A DNA stretch of 20,954 nt from a virus: positions 1-20,954 of IMG/VR virus record IMGVR_UViG_3300042448_002804; one strand, 5' to 3'. The position numbers and the translations under genes were made by a program. Positions 14,131 through 20,954 of the stretch are shown here, piece after piece. The first letter of the stretch is position 1; the number at the start of each line of letters is the position of its first letter. Under the pieces are notes generated by a model that ran no database searches, was not told the origin of the DNA, and was given only the letters and a program-made list of their open reading frames with translations.

Positions 14131-16227
14131 TTAGAATTGAGTCGTTATATCATCTCCGGTAAATCTCCCGCCTGATCCAGGTCTACCTAAGGACCTTCCA
14201 TATCCAGTCGAGAGTGGTTTAACTTGTCTGATTGGGTTAGAATCTGGCGCAGTATCTGACGTTGAGTTTGATGCCTGAGAAGTTTGGTACTTAATACTAT
14301 TTTTTCTAAGGTTTGCATTTTCATCCCTAAGCTGATCAACTAAAGTAGAAAGCTCGTCAAGTCTCTTTCTTAAAGTTTCTTCAGCTTTAATTCTAGTTTC
14401 CTCTGCTGTGTTTTGAGTAGTTGCCTCAGTTGCTCCGTCTGGCTTATACCATTTTCCTGTGTATAGGGCAGTTCGGGTGCCGTCACTTCCTACCGATACA
14501 ATATAGAATTTTGTATCTTCTAACATAAGAATCTTAGACGTTGTTGCTACATCAAACTTAAATAGAATTTCTCCAAGATCAGAATTAACTTCAGACTGTT
14601 TAGTAGTATTTTTAACAGTAACTCTTGAATTATCTGTTCCAAAAACTAATTCAAATGATGAAAATTGTGTAAGATCAACTGTTCTAATTACAGGATTACC
14701 TGAAGTATTTAATTTTTCTTGTTTTACTTTAAATTTAAAAACATTATCAAATGGACTTACTATAATAGAAAGTAAACCTTGACCATATGCAACTTCAGTG
14801 TTTTGACCACTTCCAGTCATTTTACTGCTTTCCGCTAATAAAATGCTATTATTTGAAAATAATACTGGAACGTATTCGGTAACAGTTCGGATTTCAATTT
14901 GAGGCACTGTTTCAACTGATTGAACTGCTAAAGCCGCCTGATTAGTCGAAGTAGCTGAGCGGTTTGCTTCAGTTTCATTGTATACTTTAAGTGAATCTGT
15001 AACTTTAGTAATAATTAAGTTATTAATTCTATTAGAATTTGGTTTATCTGCCAATTCAAGTTTACTTAAAGATTTTCCATACTTATTTGGATTAACTACT
15101 ACTAGAGATCCAGTTCTAATAATTTGTTCGTTTGTTGTTCTATTAACTAATCTAACTGAATAGTCAATTGCCATGCTAACTGCCTCATTTGCATTTTTTA
15201 AAATTGGTCTATAAATTAGAGGTTCATCAAAATTACTTTCTTGAAAGAATGTTGCGTCACCACTTTTAATAAATGATGAGCCAATTTGTTCAAATATTGT
15301 AAGCTGGTGAAAGATTATCCAAGATTGTCCAGTACGTTTTTCAAGTATACCAATAAATTCTTCTGGGAAACCTTCATTCCAGGTTGCATTAAATTCAATA
15401 TAATCTCCATCTAATGCTTCTCTAATTTTAGCACCAATTAAATCAAATTCATTTGCTTGACTTACTTGAGCGACATATGCTTGATTTACATCATATGTTG
15501 AATAAACCTCGTCTGCTGTATTAAAGGCTGGGCCCTCTTTACATTCAAATAGATTAACTGTAATTGGATTGTTTTTAACTAAACCTACACCAGTTGCCGT
15601 GCCATTTACCGTAACGGTTGTTGCTTTATATTCAAAAGTAATCGCTGGATTTGGTGAAGTATAGAATTGCTCATCCATATTTTTAATAGATGGTACAATT
15701 ATATCAATATATCGGTCGTACATTGCATTACCAATAATCATTGGTCTGGTTGCAAATAATAAAACATCACCAAGTGTAGTTGAATTAATTAGTATGTTTG
15801 CTAGTATTAAAGCATTACCATTATTCATATCTTGTCTAATTGATAGTACAAGGCTAGAAAAGTCATCAAATTGAAAACCAGATGCAAAATGGAATCTTAC
15901 TCGATCTGCAATAATTGATCCAGCTGGAATTAATGTTTCAGACGCTCCAGGAACTTTACTAATTGCATATTCTGTATAGTTTGGAGAATCTTCTGAGTCT
16001 AAATAAACAAATCGCCCGCTATTAGTTGACAGCGGAACTGCAGTCAAATCTTTAATGTTTCCAGTTTCATATAGTGCTGAATCTGGGTTGTATAGGTAAA
16101 TCTCTCCCTCGCCTAATGTTAATGCATAGAACGGAGAATTAATTAAAATCGGACTTGCCGGCGATAATGATTCATACTGATATTCCAGTAAACAATAATC
16201 GGTTAATTTTATAAATCTAGACTGCAT
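14131..16227 (-). CDS. Hypothetical structural protein, 698 aa, with C-terminal coiled coil
   Basis: Residues 1-590 are beta-rich with few charges, in the style of phage baseplate or fibre proteins (for example ATTVTVNGTATGVGLV). About 605-643 form a strong coiled coil (ETLRKRLDELSTLVDQLRDE), followed by a Ser/Thr/Asp-rich linker and a Gly/Arg tail (GYGRSLGRPGSGGRF). The coiled coil suggests oligomerisation. No enzymatic motif or membrane segment is seen. It follows the 74-aa coiled-coil gene by 25 nt and precedes the 554-aa gene. A virion component is likely from composition and neighbourhood; I cannot name the family. Confidence 0.75.
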   Translation of the reverse strand: MQSRFIKLTDYCLLEYQYESLSPASPILINSPFYALTLGEGEIYLYNPDSALYETGNIKDLTAVPLSTNSGRFVYLDSEDSPNYTEYAISKVPGASETLIPAGSIIADRVRFHFASGFQFDDFSSLVLSIRQDMNNGNALILANILINSTTLGDVLLFATRPMIIGNAMYDRYIDIIVPSIKNMDEQFYTSPNPAITFEYKATTVTVNGTATGVGLVKNNPITVNLFECKEGPAFNTADEVYSTYDVNQAYVAQVSQANEFDLIGAKIREALDGDYIEFNATWNEGFPEEFIGILEKRTGQSWIIFHQLTIFEQIGSSFIKSGDATFFQESNFDEPLIYRPILKNANEAVSMAIDYSVRLVNRTTNEQIIRTGSLVVVNPNKYGKSLSKLELADKPNSNRINNLIITKVTDSLKVYNETEANRSATSTNQAALAVQSVETVPQIEIRTVTEYVPVLFSNNSILLAESSKMTGSGQNTEVAYGQGLLSIIVSPFDNVFKFKVKQEKLNTSGNPVIRTVDLTQFSSFELVFGTDNSRVTVKNTTKQSEVNSDLGEILFKFDVATTSKILMLEDTKFYIVSVGSDGTRTALYTGKWYKPDGATEATTQNTAEETRIKAEETLRKRLDELSTLVDQLRDENANLRKNSIKYQTSQASNSTSDTAPDSNPIRQVKPLSTGYGRSLGRPGSGGRFTGDDITTQF

Positions 16228-16252
16228 CCGTGATTCAATTTAATTTTTATAA

Positions 16253-16477
16253 TTACGATAGAAGAGATTCTAATGTAATTTTTGCATCGACCTCTCCTAT
16301 ATTATCTATTAACACATGCTCACGCTCTCTTAGTGTTTCCAATCTGCTTAGCAAAAGGTCTTTTTGTAATTCTAGACTAGAAGCCAGCATTTCAAGTTTT
16401 TCAAGCTCTTCAAATATTTGAGAATATTCTGAAACTATAAGTTTGGCTTCGGTTTTAATATTAATAGGTACTTCCAT
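16253..16477 (-). CDS. Small coiled-coil protein, 74 aa
   Basis: Nearly the whole protein is one amphipathic helix (YSQIFEELEKLEMLASSLEL, then LLSRLETLREREHVL), with heptad-spaced Leu from about residue 18 to 60. The ATG at 16477 lies 2 nt after the stop of the 377-aa gene, so translation is probably coupled. An assembly chaperone or a small trimerising or dimerising virion part is possible. The length and packing support a real gene. The function is unknown. Confidence 0.7.
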   Translation of the reverse strand: MEVPINIKTEAKLIVSEYSQIFEELEKLEMLASSLELQKDLLLSRLETLREREHVLIDNIGEVDAKITLESLLS

Positions 16478-16479
16478 TA

Positions 16480-17613
16480 TTATGAGATTTTAACTTTTAA
16501 TTGACCTGACTTTAGAATATTTAGCATCTGTAACATATATCCGGCTAAGGCTGGATCTCCAGAATTTACGGAAACTGTATTAGGTTGCATTCCATCGGCA
16601 GTTGCAGCTTGGTTTGGTTGTGGCTGATTTGGTGTAACCTCTTCTATTGGTTTAGGCTGAGGTTGAACTGGAGAAGTAGAGGCTGCTTGATTAACAATAT
16701 TGGTTTGAGATACGATCTTTGAATTAGACTCGGCTACATCTGTGAGACCCTGTGCAATTGCTTTATTAAATGTCGGCGGCTCGACTTCTTTAGCAGGAGC
16801 TAACGGATTACTAATTAAGGATAAAATTGCGGCTGGGTCGTTTGAGCTAAGAGTCGCTGTTGTTTGTGCTTCTCGTTTAGTTTTTTCAATTTCGGCAGTT
16901 CTTTCAAATTCTTCAACTGCTGACGTAATACCTTTACTAAATGTATTTGACAATTCTCCTCCAGCAGCAGAGCCGGTTGCGCTAACTACATCGGTTTTAA
17001 ATATAGTCGATAAATCTCCACCTGATGCTATAATAGAATTAACGTCAGCTTCGAGCTGATTTTCTTGTTGACTTAATGCAGTTCTAAATAAATCTAAGCT
17101 TACTTTGGGTTTATTTGAAACTGTCTCTTCTGGAACAGTAGTTAGAGCCTTAGTTGAAACAACGTCTGGGGTAGTTTTAGTAGATTCCTCCTTTGCGCTA
17201 GAAATATTTTTGATAAGATCTTCTAGAGCGGCAACATCCTTTATTGATAATTCAACTTTCTTTGGTTCAATCTTTACAAGATCACTTGTAATTGACAGTG
17301 AATTATTTACTGTATTTAGCGTTGAATTATTTACAGTTGAGTTAGGTTTAGGTAGTCTTTCAGAAAGAGTTGATAGGGTATCAGAAAGACCTGATAAAAT
17401 TTCATCGGAATTAACTATAGCAGATTGACCGGCAGGTAAAGTTTTTTCAGTAGCAGGACTCAATGGAGAACTTGCTGTAGAAACAGACTCTGCCAAATTT
17501 AAATCTGGTACAAACCCTTCGGGCTGCATTAAATCCATTAAATTTGGAACGCTTTGCCCAGTGGTTTTCAGGGTTGGATTAAGTGCTCCTAGTTCTAAAT
17601 ATAGACCGCTCAT
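16480..17613 (-). CDS. Disordered Ser/Thr-rich protein, 377 aa
   Basis: Low-complexity sequence rich in Ser, Thr, Val, Asn and Pro. It contains a repeated SSPLSP/STVNNSTLNTVNNS style at 45-110, several similar segments of the form LFRTALSQQENQ, IFKTDVVSA and TFSKGITSA that look like degenerate repeats of a short amphipathic unit (about 175-240), a Pro/Gln linker at 315-345, and a compact end (GYMLQMLNILKSGQLKVKIS). The pattern of short hydrophobic motifs in a disordered chain could fit a scaffold or a flexible virion linker, but this is speculative. A class B promoter box precedes it. I do not recognise the family. Confidence 0.7.
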   Translation of the reverse strand: MSGLYLELGALNPTLKTTGQSVPNLMDLMQPEGFVPDLNLAESVSTASSPLSPATEKTLPAGQSAIVNSDEILSGLSDTLSTLSERLPKPNSTVNNSTLNTVNNSLSITSDLVKIEPKKVELSIKDVAALEDLIKNISSAKEESTKTTPDVVSTKALTTVPEETVSNKPKVSLDLFRTALSQQENQLEADVNSIIASGGDLSTIFKTDVVSATGSAAGGELSNTFSKGITSAVEEFERTAEIEKTKREAQTTATLSSNDPAAILSLISNPLAPAKEVEPPTFNKAIAQGLTDVAESNSKIVSQTNIVNQAASTSPVQPQPKPIEEVTPNQPQPNQAATADGMQPNTVSVNSGDPALAGYMLQMLNILKSGQLKVKIS

Positions 17614-17620
17614 TAAACTG

Positions 17621-17637
17621 CTTTTTGTTATTTATCG
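17621..17637 (-). promoter_or_regulatory. Class B (T4-late-like) promoter box before the 377-aa gene
   Basis: The minus strand reads CGATAAATAACAAAAAG in the gap between the 62-aa and 377-aa genes, ending 8 nt before the ATG at 17613. Confidence 0.58.
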
Positions 17638-17657
17638 AAATATCCAGTAAAACCAAA

Positions 17658-17846
17658 TTATGCAAGTCTTCCCGGTAGATTCAATAATTCATCCTGTTCA
17701 GCTAGAATTCTAGCGTTAGATTCTTCTATTTGTTTATTAATAATAGTTAAGTAGATTGAATATTCATAAAATGGAAGCGAATACAATTGGTCCAATGGTT
17801 GATTCAGCTTCACCGCCAAGAACTTGTTAGTCTCAAACAAGTTCAC
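17658..17846 (-). CDS. Small protein overlapping the gp26-like gene; possible tail-assembly chaperone C-part
   Basis: 62 aa. The only start visible in this frame near the overlap is a GTG at 17846, inside the last codons of the gp26-like gene, with no Shine-Dalgarno. The protein contains LDQLYSLPFYEYSIYLTIIN, followed by a charged helix and LPGRLA. The LPFYEY-helix pattern is like the C-terminal part of frameshifted tail-assembly chaperone pairs. Its frame is +1 (equivalently -2) relative to the gp26-like gene. The shared open stretch upstream contains a run of seven T, so expression as a frameshift fusion is an alternative to independent GTG initiation. Confidence 0.6.
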   Translation of the reverse strand: MNLFETNKFLAVKLNQPLDQLYSLPFYEYSIYLTIINKQIEESNARILAEQDELLNLPGRLA

Positions 17847-18753
17847 TAAATCCAGCTGAAATAAGGAAAAGATCTTTGACAGTGAAGCTGGAGTCCAAAA
17901 AAATTCTTGATTCTATTTTGGCTCCACATTTAGGGCAGTCATCCTTTAAAATCTGTTTTTTAGATTTTTGGATAGCATCTGCAAATTTAGTAATAAATGT
18001 AAATTTGTTAATATGCCAAGTCAAAGACTCTTCATTTAGTGCAGAAAACGTCTGTGGGGTAAGACTGTCCCAATCTCCAATCAAGTATGGAACTACTTTT
18101 AAGAAAGCCTTATCTATTTTTTTACCGGCTCGATTAATATCTAAGACAATATCTCTAAGTTTTTGCATTGTACCTAGGGTAGGTAAAAATAGATTAAATG
18201 AAGTATTAAGTTTTTCTGATTCTACTCGATATGCTTTAAGCTCTTCAGAATAAAAAACTTCAAGCTCTTCTGGAAAATCAAATGCACTCAGCATTGAACT
18301 TGAAATAGGTTTCTTTTCACTGTATGGCTCGTTTTCATCGCATGCACATTCAAACTTATGAGGAATATAGTTTTCTCCATTTGGGAAAGTTAACTCTTGT
18401 ATTCTAAATATAATATAGAATCTATCAATTTCCAAGATTTCTTTCCAACTCGCTGGAACTCCATCAATTGTTACAGTTGCACAACGTTCTAAAATATAGT
18501 TTAATTGGTCGTCTACTGACAATAAGTCATTTTCATCAATGGTTGACCAATGACGAATTTCTGCAACAGTGGCAGACCTAATTGAAAGTTCAAATCCAGG
18601 AAGATAATATTTTCCCTGACTTGGTAGAAATGATAATGGAATACTCTTTAGTCCTAATTGATTTGGTACAGAGACCTCTGGTTTAACCGAAGCCGCTTTT
18701 TTGGCCTTTGGACTAGGTGCAGAATTTTCTTGTTGAATGTCTATCTCTTGCAT
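17833..18753 (-). CDS. T4 gp26-like baseplate hub / tail assembly protein
   Basis: 306 aa. Residues 1-35 are a disordered Lys/Pro/Ala-rich head. The core GKYYLPGFELSIRSATVAEI (47-66), LLSVDDQLNYILERC (77-91), EILEIDRFYIIFRIQELTF (105-123) and an ECAC...CPKC arrangement fits the T4_baseplate (gp26) family: a regulator of gene-copy number, a DR.yllf.R helix, then paired cysteines. Cys136, Cys138, Cys273 and Cys276 could form one zinc site. In T4 this protein acts in hub assembly. The gene overlaps the 62-aa gene by 14 nt. The family call is from remembered pattern and has moderate confidence. Confidence 0.72.
   Translation of the reverse strand: MQEIDIQQENSAPSPKAKKAASVKPEVSVPNQLGLKSIPLSFLPSQGKYYLPGFELSIRSATVAEIRHWSTIDENDLLSVDDQLNYILERCATVTIDGVPASWKEILEIDRFYIIFRIQELTFPNGENYIPHKFECACDENEPYSEKKPISSSMLSAFDFPEELEVFYSEELKAYRVESEKLNTSFNLFLPTLGTMQKLRDIVLDINRAGKKIDKAFLKVVPYLIGDWDSLTPQTFSALNEESLTWHINKFTFITKFADAIQKSKKQILKDDCPKCGAKIESRIFLDSSFTVKDLFLISAGFSELV
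17897..17903 (-). other. Seven-T slippery run near the end of the gp26-like gene
   Basis: On the minus strand the codons ATT-TTT-TTG contain seven consecutive T. From here the +1/-2 frame is open through the GTG at 17846 and the whole 62-aa gene; the previous stop in that frame is a TAG a few codons upstream. This is compatible with programmed frameshifting but is also just a short homopolymer. Confidence 0.3.
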
Positions 18754-18774
18754 TGTATTAATACTTGACCTTTT

Positions 18775-19227
18775 CTAGTCTTGTATTAAAAATTGCATAA
18801 AAGTTTTTGTATGGTGAGAGCTGGCTTCGTTAACAGTCATTAGCGAAGCAGGATAAACTTCAACTTTTTTATTAGACGCAGAGTCTCTAATAAAAGCTCT
18901 AATTACTTGGTTCTTTCTATCTAATTGAAATCCAATAAATCTTCCAAATACTTTATGAGATCCTCCCTTTTGGTGTTGAGTATTTACTTCAACGCCGCTA
19001 AGTCTTTTACCAGGTCTAAATTGATCGTTTAAGTCATTTATTAATTGATCAAATTCTGATGTTTCAACCTCTTGCGGAAGAGAAAGATCCGCTAGCGGCA
19101 AAAGTTTAATTGTAATACCTGGAGTAAAGTTTGATTGGGATGCAACAAAACCAAAATCTCCTCTTCCTTGAAATGGAATACTACTTATAAAGTTATTCTT
19201 TTGTCCATATGACATTACTGGTCTCAT
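18775..19227 (-). CDS. Hypothetical protein, 150 aa
   Basis: The ATG at 19227 overlaps the upstream stop (TAATG), so it is preferred to an in-frame TTG at 19233; another ATG at 19215 (MSYGQKNNF) is possible. The middle part KVFGRFIGFQLDRKNQVIRA, then AFIRDSASNKKVEVYP, reads as a small beta-rich domain with alternating hydrophobic strands. There is no signal peptide, membrane helix or enzymatic motif. It lies between the Ig-insertion structural gene and the gp26-like gene, so a baseplate or neck role is possible from position only. I do not recognise the family. Confidence 0.7.
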   Translation of the reverse strand: MRPVMSYGQKNNFISSIPFQGRGDFGFVASQSNFTPGITIKLLPLADLSLPQEVETSEFDQLINDLNDQFRPGKRLSGVEVNTQHQKGGSHKVFGRFIGFQLDRKNQVIRAFIRDSASNKKVEVYPASLMTVNEASSHHTKTFMQFLIQD

Positions 19228-20015
19228 TAGCAATCACAATTATTTGGATCAACATCAGTTTTTGTCTTAATTAATAAGACACTAACTTTAACGCTGAATT
19301 TTGAACTTGGGTTTAATAAAGTTAAGGTGTTTATAATCTTAGTTGGATCAGTAGTTGCCTCTGGTGCAAAGTACATATAAGCTTGTCCTATTGTAAAGTT
19401 AGATGGGCTGCTTCCACCATTTGTAAGAATCATAGAAATAGATCCAGTTAGTAGATATTCAGAAGGATTAATTTCTGCACCGTCTTCATCTAGCGTAGGG
19501 TAATTTACATAGATAATAACTCCCTTTACGTAAGCTTTGTTTGGATTTAAAACTTCAACAAATGTTAAACTAACGCTTCCGCTAGTTGCAGTAGCAGGCT
19601 TAGATAAAGTTACAGCCGTTCCGTTAACTGCAGTGACAGTAGTTCCATCGGCAATTCCACTTCCAGAAACTGTACTACCGACTCTAATTGCTGAATTAGC
19701 TGAAGCCGTAACTACAGCAGTGCTATTAAGAGTCGTTGAAGAAACCGCAGTAGTTCCACCAACTAAACTGTTAGTAAATACCGTGGCAGTTTCGCCTTGA
19801 CATATTTCTAATTCCTGTTTAACATAAGAATCCGCAGGATATGCCAATTTACCAAAGTCACAAAGATCAGCTTGGCTAACATTTTTGTCTACTATTGAAA
19901 AACAGTTGTCAATAAGCCTAAGTGACTTTTTAACAGGGACTGGATCGCATAATTTAGCCATAGCCGAATTGACTCTTTTATAGCTTGGATCACCTTTAAA
20001 TTTAATGTAAGACAT
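19227..20015 (-). CDS. Structural-type protein with an inserted Ig-like beta domain, 262 aa
   Basis: Residues 1-75 and 153-262 look like one domain interrupted by a Thr/Ser/Val/Ala-rich insert at about 85-152. The insert contains RVGSTVSGSGIADGTTVTAV (111-130) followed by NGTAVTLSKPATATSGSVSLTF. This is a beta-sandwich module often found in phage structural proteins (pattern V.GsGIp.GTtVt.v.GT.vtLS). The flanks carry Cys23, Cys38, Cys52, Cys72 and a CDC C-terminus. The first ATG after a class B promoter box is used. A virion role is likely, with the insert probably exposed on the surface. The family of the host domain is not recognised. Confidence 0.75.
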   Translation of the reverse strand: MSYIKFKGDPSYKRVNSAMAKLCDPVPVKKSLRLIDNCFSIVDKNVSQADLCDFGKLAYPADSYVKQELEICQGETATVFTNSLVGGTTAVSSTTLNSTAVVTASANSAIRVGSTVSGSGIADGTTVTAVNGTAVTLSKPATATSGSVSLTFVEVLNPNKAYVKGVIIYVNYPTLDEDGAEINPSEYLLTGSISMILTNGGSSPSNFTIGQAYMYFAPEATTDPTKIINTLTLLNPSSKFSVKVSVLLIKTKTDVDPNNCDC

Positions 20016-20026
20016 TAGCCGAAGTT

Positions 20027-20042
20027 CTTTTTATTATTTACC
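20027..20042 (-). promoter_or_regulatory. Class B (T4-late-like) promoter box before the 262-aa gene
   Basis: The minus strand reads GGTAAATAATAAAAAG in the short gap between the membrane protein gene and the ATG at 20015, 11 nt before that ATG. Confidence 0.58.
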
Positions 20043-20048
20043 TTCGAT

Positions 20049-20759
20049 TTAGGAAACAATTCCTCTAGAGATTCTTTCATCTGCTGAAAGTCTTCTGGTA
20101 TCTCTATCTGGAACTTCAAGTAAATCGATATGCTTTGGCTTGGTTAAATCAACTTCAATTGGTCCAGTAGATTTTTCCTGGCTCACTGGAGTCTTTTTTT
20201 TAACTTTTGGCGCTTTATTAGGAGTCTCGACTTGGACACTTTCTTGGACAGGCTGTCCAACTGGTTCCATACTCGGTTCTTCTATAATAGAATCTTCTAC
20301 AATGGGTTCAGTTTGAACGGTTTCTGGGGTAGGTTTAATATAATCAACAAGAGACTTAATAAATCCTAATGCAACAATTGGCAAAACTGCGCCTGATATA
20401 ATTGCAAGAATCCTTTTTTGATAGATTAGATCTTCTTCTTGAAGTCCAAACAATTCAATCCAGCTTGTAAAATTTTCAAGATGAGAAAACGCATAATACG
20501 TATTTCCCATTGCTTGCATTGCAGTTAAAAGAATAAAGAGACCCCAAACAATACCTTTATTCATTTTTTCTAAAATAATAAGAGATGCTAGGGATGCAGC
20601 TGCACCAACTTCAAAGCCAATTGCAAGAGAAACTGCTAGCCAAGTAGGATTTGATAATTTAAAAAAGTCGATTACGTGAATCGTAGAAATAATTGATACT
20701 AAGAGGTATAAAGTAACAAAAGAACCAATTATAAAGTAATGGGTTGCTTTATTTTTCAT
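20049..20759 (-). CDS. Four-helix membrane protein with a long charged tail, 236 aa
   Basis: Four hydrophobic segments at about 6-30 (FIIGSFVTLYLLVSIIST), 37-64 (LAVSLAIGFEVGAAASLASL), 67-93 (IVWGLFILLTAMQAMGNTYY) and 113-140 (RILAIISGAVLPIVALGFI). A tail of roughly 95 residues follows, first Glu/Pro/Val-rich, then basic (APKVKKK), then with TRRLSADERISRG. No enzymatic, holin-specific or transporter motif is recognised. The ATG overlaps the stop of the upstream coiled-coil gene (TAATG), so the two are coupled and may work together at the membrane. A holin or spanin is possible, but the long soluble tail is not typical. Confidence 0.75.
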   Translation of the reverse strand: MKNKATHYFIIGSFVTLYLLVSIISTIHVIDFFKLSNPTWLAVSLAIGFEVGAAASLASLIILEKMNKGIVWGLFILLTAMQAMGNTYYAFSHLENFTSWIELFGLQEEDLIYQKRILAIISGAVLPIVALGFIKSLVDYIKPTPETVQTEPIVEDSIIEEPSMEPVGQPVQESVQVETPNKAPKVKKKTPVSQEKSTGPIEVDLTKPKHIDLLEVPDRDTRRLSADERISRGIVS

Positions 20760-20954
20760 TATTGTGCTCCAAGTTTTTTCAATTCAGCATCAATCTCAGA
20801 TTGACGTTGAACGTCTAGCATTTTTCGGTCAGTCGCCTGAATCATGCGTTTTTCTGCTTTAAGACCCTCAATTTCAAGGTCCTTTTTTGTTGCTAGCGAG
20901 TCTAGAGTAGTTAATTGCTTTTTAATTTTAGTAACTTCACGGTCTACTCCGCAA
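20759..20954 (-). CDS. C-terminal end of a coiled-coil protein (start outside window)
   Basis: The minus strand from 20953 gives 64 residues ending at TAA (20761-20759). It starts CGVDREVTKIKKQLTTLDSL and continues through a long charged helix (EIEGLKAEKRMIQATDRKML) to KKLGAQ. Lys, Glu, Leu and Gln in heptad spacing indicate a coiled coil, and the end is typical of an extended helical protein. The N-terminus is cut by the window, so the family cannot be told. The stop overlaps the start of the membrane protein, indicating a shared operon. Confidence 0.72.
   Translation of the reverse strand, partial: CGVDREVTKIKKQLTTLDSLATKKDLEIEGLKAEKRMIQATDRKMLDVQRQSEIDAELKKLGAQ

Noticed and set aside
16742-17428. 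Plus-strand open frames of 105 and 107 codons
   Set aside because: They lie antisense to the 377-aa low-complexity gene. Long open frames opposite Ser/Thr-rich repeats are expected by chance.
1-20954. CRISPR array, insertion sequence or long direct repeats
   Set aside because: No regularly spaced repeats, transposase-like reading frame or terminal inverted repeats were found by eye.

Overview
This window looks like part of the genome of a large T4-like (myovirus-type) phage infecting a member of the Bacteroidetes. Every supported gene lies on the minus strand. Genes are tightly packed, with many start/stop overlaps (TAATG, ATGA), and the DNA is AT-rich. The host inference rests on three things: a ribosomal protein bS21 of the ~64-residue Bacteroidetes type, a DUF3127-type single-strand-DNA-binding-like protein (a family I associate with Bacteroidetes), and start codons that almost all lack a Shine-Dalgarno sequence. 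The T4-like inference rests on a gp26-type baseplate protein, an S74-chaperoned fibre-like protein, T4-late-like promoter boxes and possible T4-type capsid-targeting N-termini.

Layout, in the direction of transcription (right to left). (1) 20954-14131: virion and baseplate genes. These are the end of a coiled-coil protein, a four-helix membrane protein, a protein with an Ig-like insertion, a 150-aa protein, the gp26-like protein with a small overlapping gene, a disordered 377-aa protein, a small coiled-coil protein and a 698-aa structural-type protein. (2) 14062-12398: a 554-aa protein of unknown family, expressed as a single-gene unit between a late-type promoter and a strong terminator. (3) 12342-10330: an FkbM-family methyltransferase and a glycosyltransferase-like gene, each with a terminator upstream and its own TATAAT promoter. 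(4) 10303-4469: three large virion-type proteins (843, 556 and 536 aa); the last ends in an S74 autochaperone domain. (5) 4464-3791: bS21 and a Nudix hydrolase. (6) 3753-1: an unknown 171-aa gene, a terminator, then a DNA-metabolism operon: ATP-dependent DNA ligase, guanylate-kinase-like enzyme, DUF3127/SSB-like protein, DnaQ-type exonuclease, a 72-aa protein and the start of a UvdE UV-damage endonuclease.

Two promoter families can be read by eye and sort with gene type. Class A (TTnG-TATAAT-A) precedes the ligase, exonuclease, UvdE, methyltransferase, glycosyltransferase and 171-aa genes. In three of these the hexamer sits exactly 6 nt from the ATG, which predicts leaderless mRNAs. Class B (rTAAATAAtAAAAA, resembling the T4 late box TATAAATA) precedes virion genes. 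Leaderless or SD-less mRNAs, together with a phage bS21 that keeps the residue thought to sequester the host anti-SD, suggest a coherent translation strategy and are the most interesting signal here.

No tRNA, CRISPR array, insertion sequence or gene-free stretch over 300 bases was seen. The longest non-coding gaps (about 65-90 bp) hold the terminators and promoters listed. All assignments are from reading the sequence; no database search was possible.
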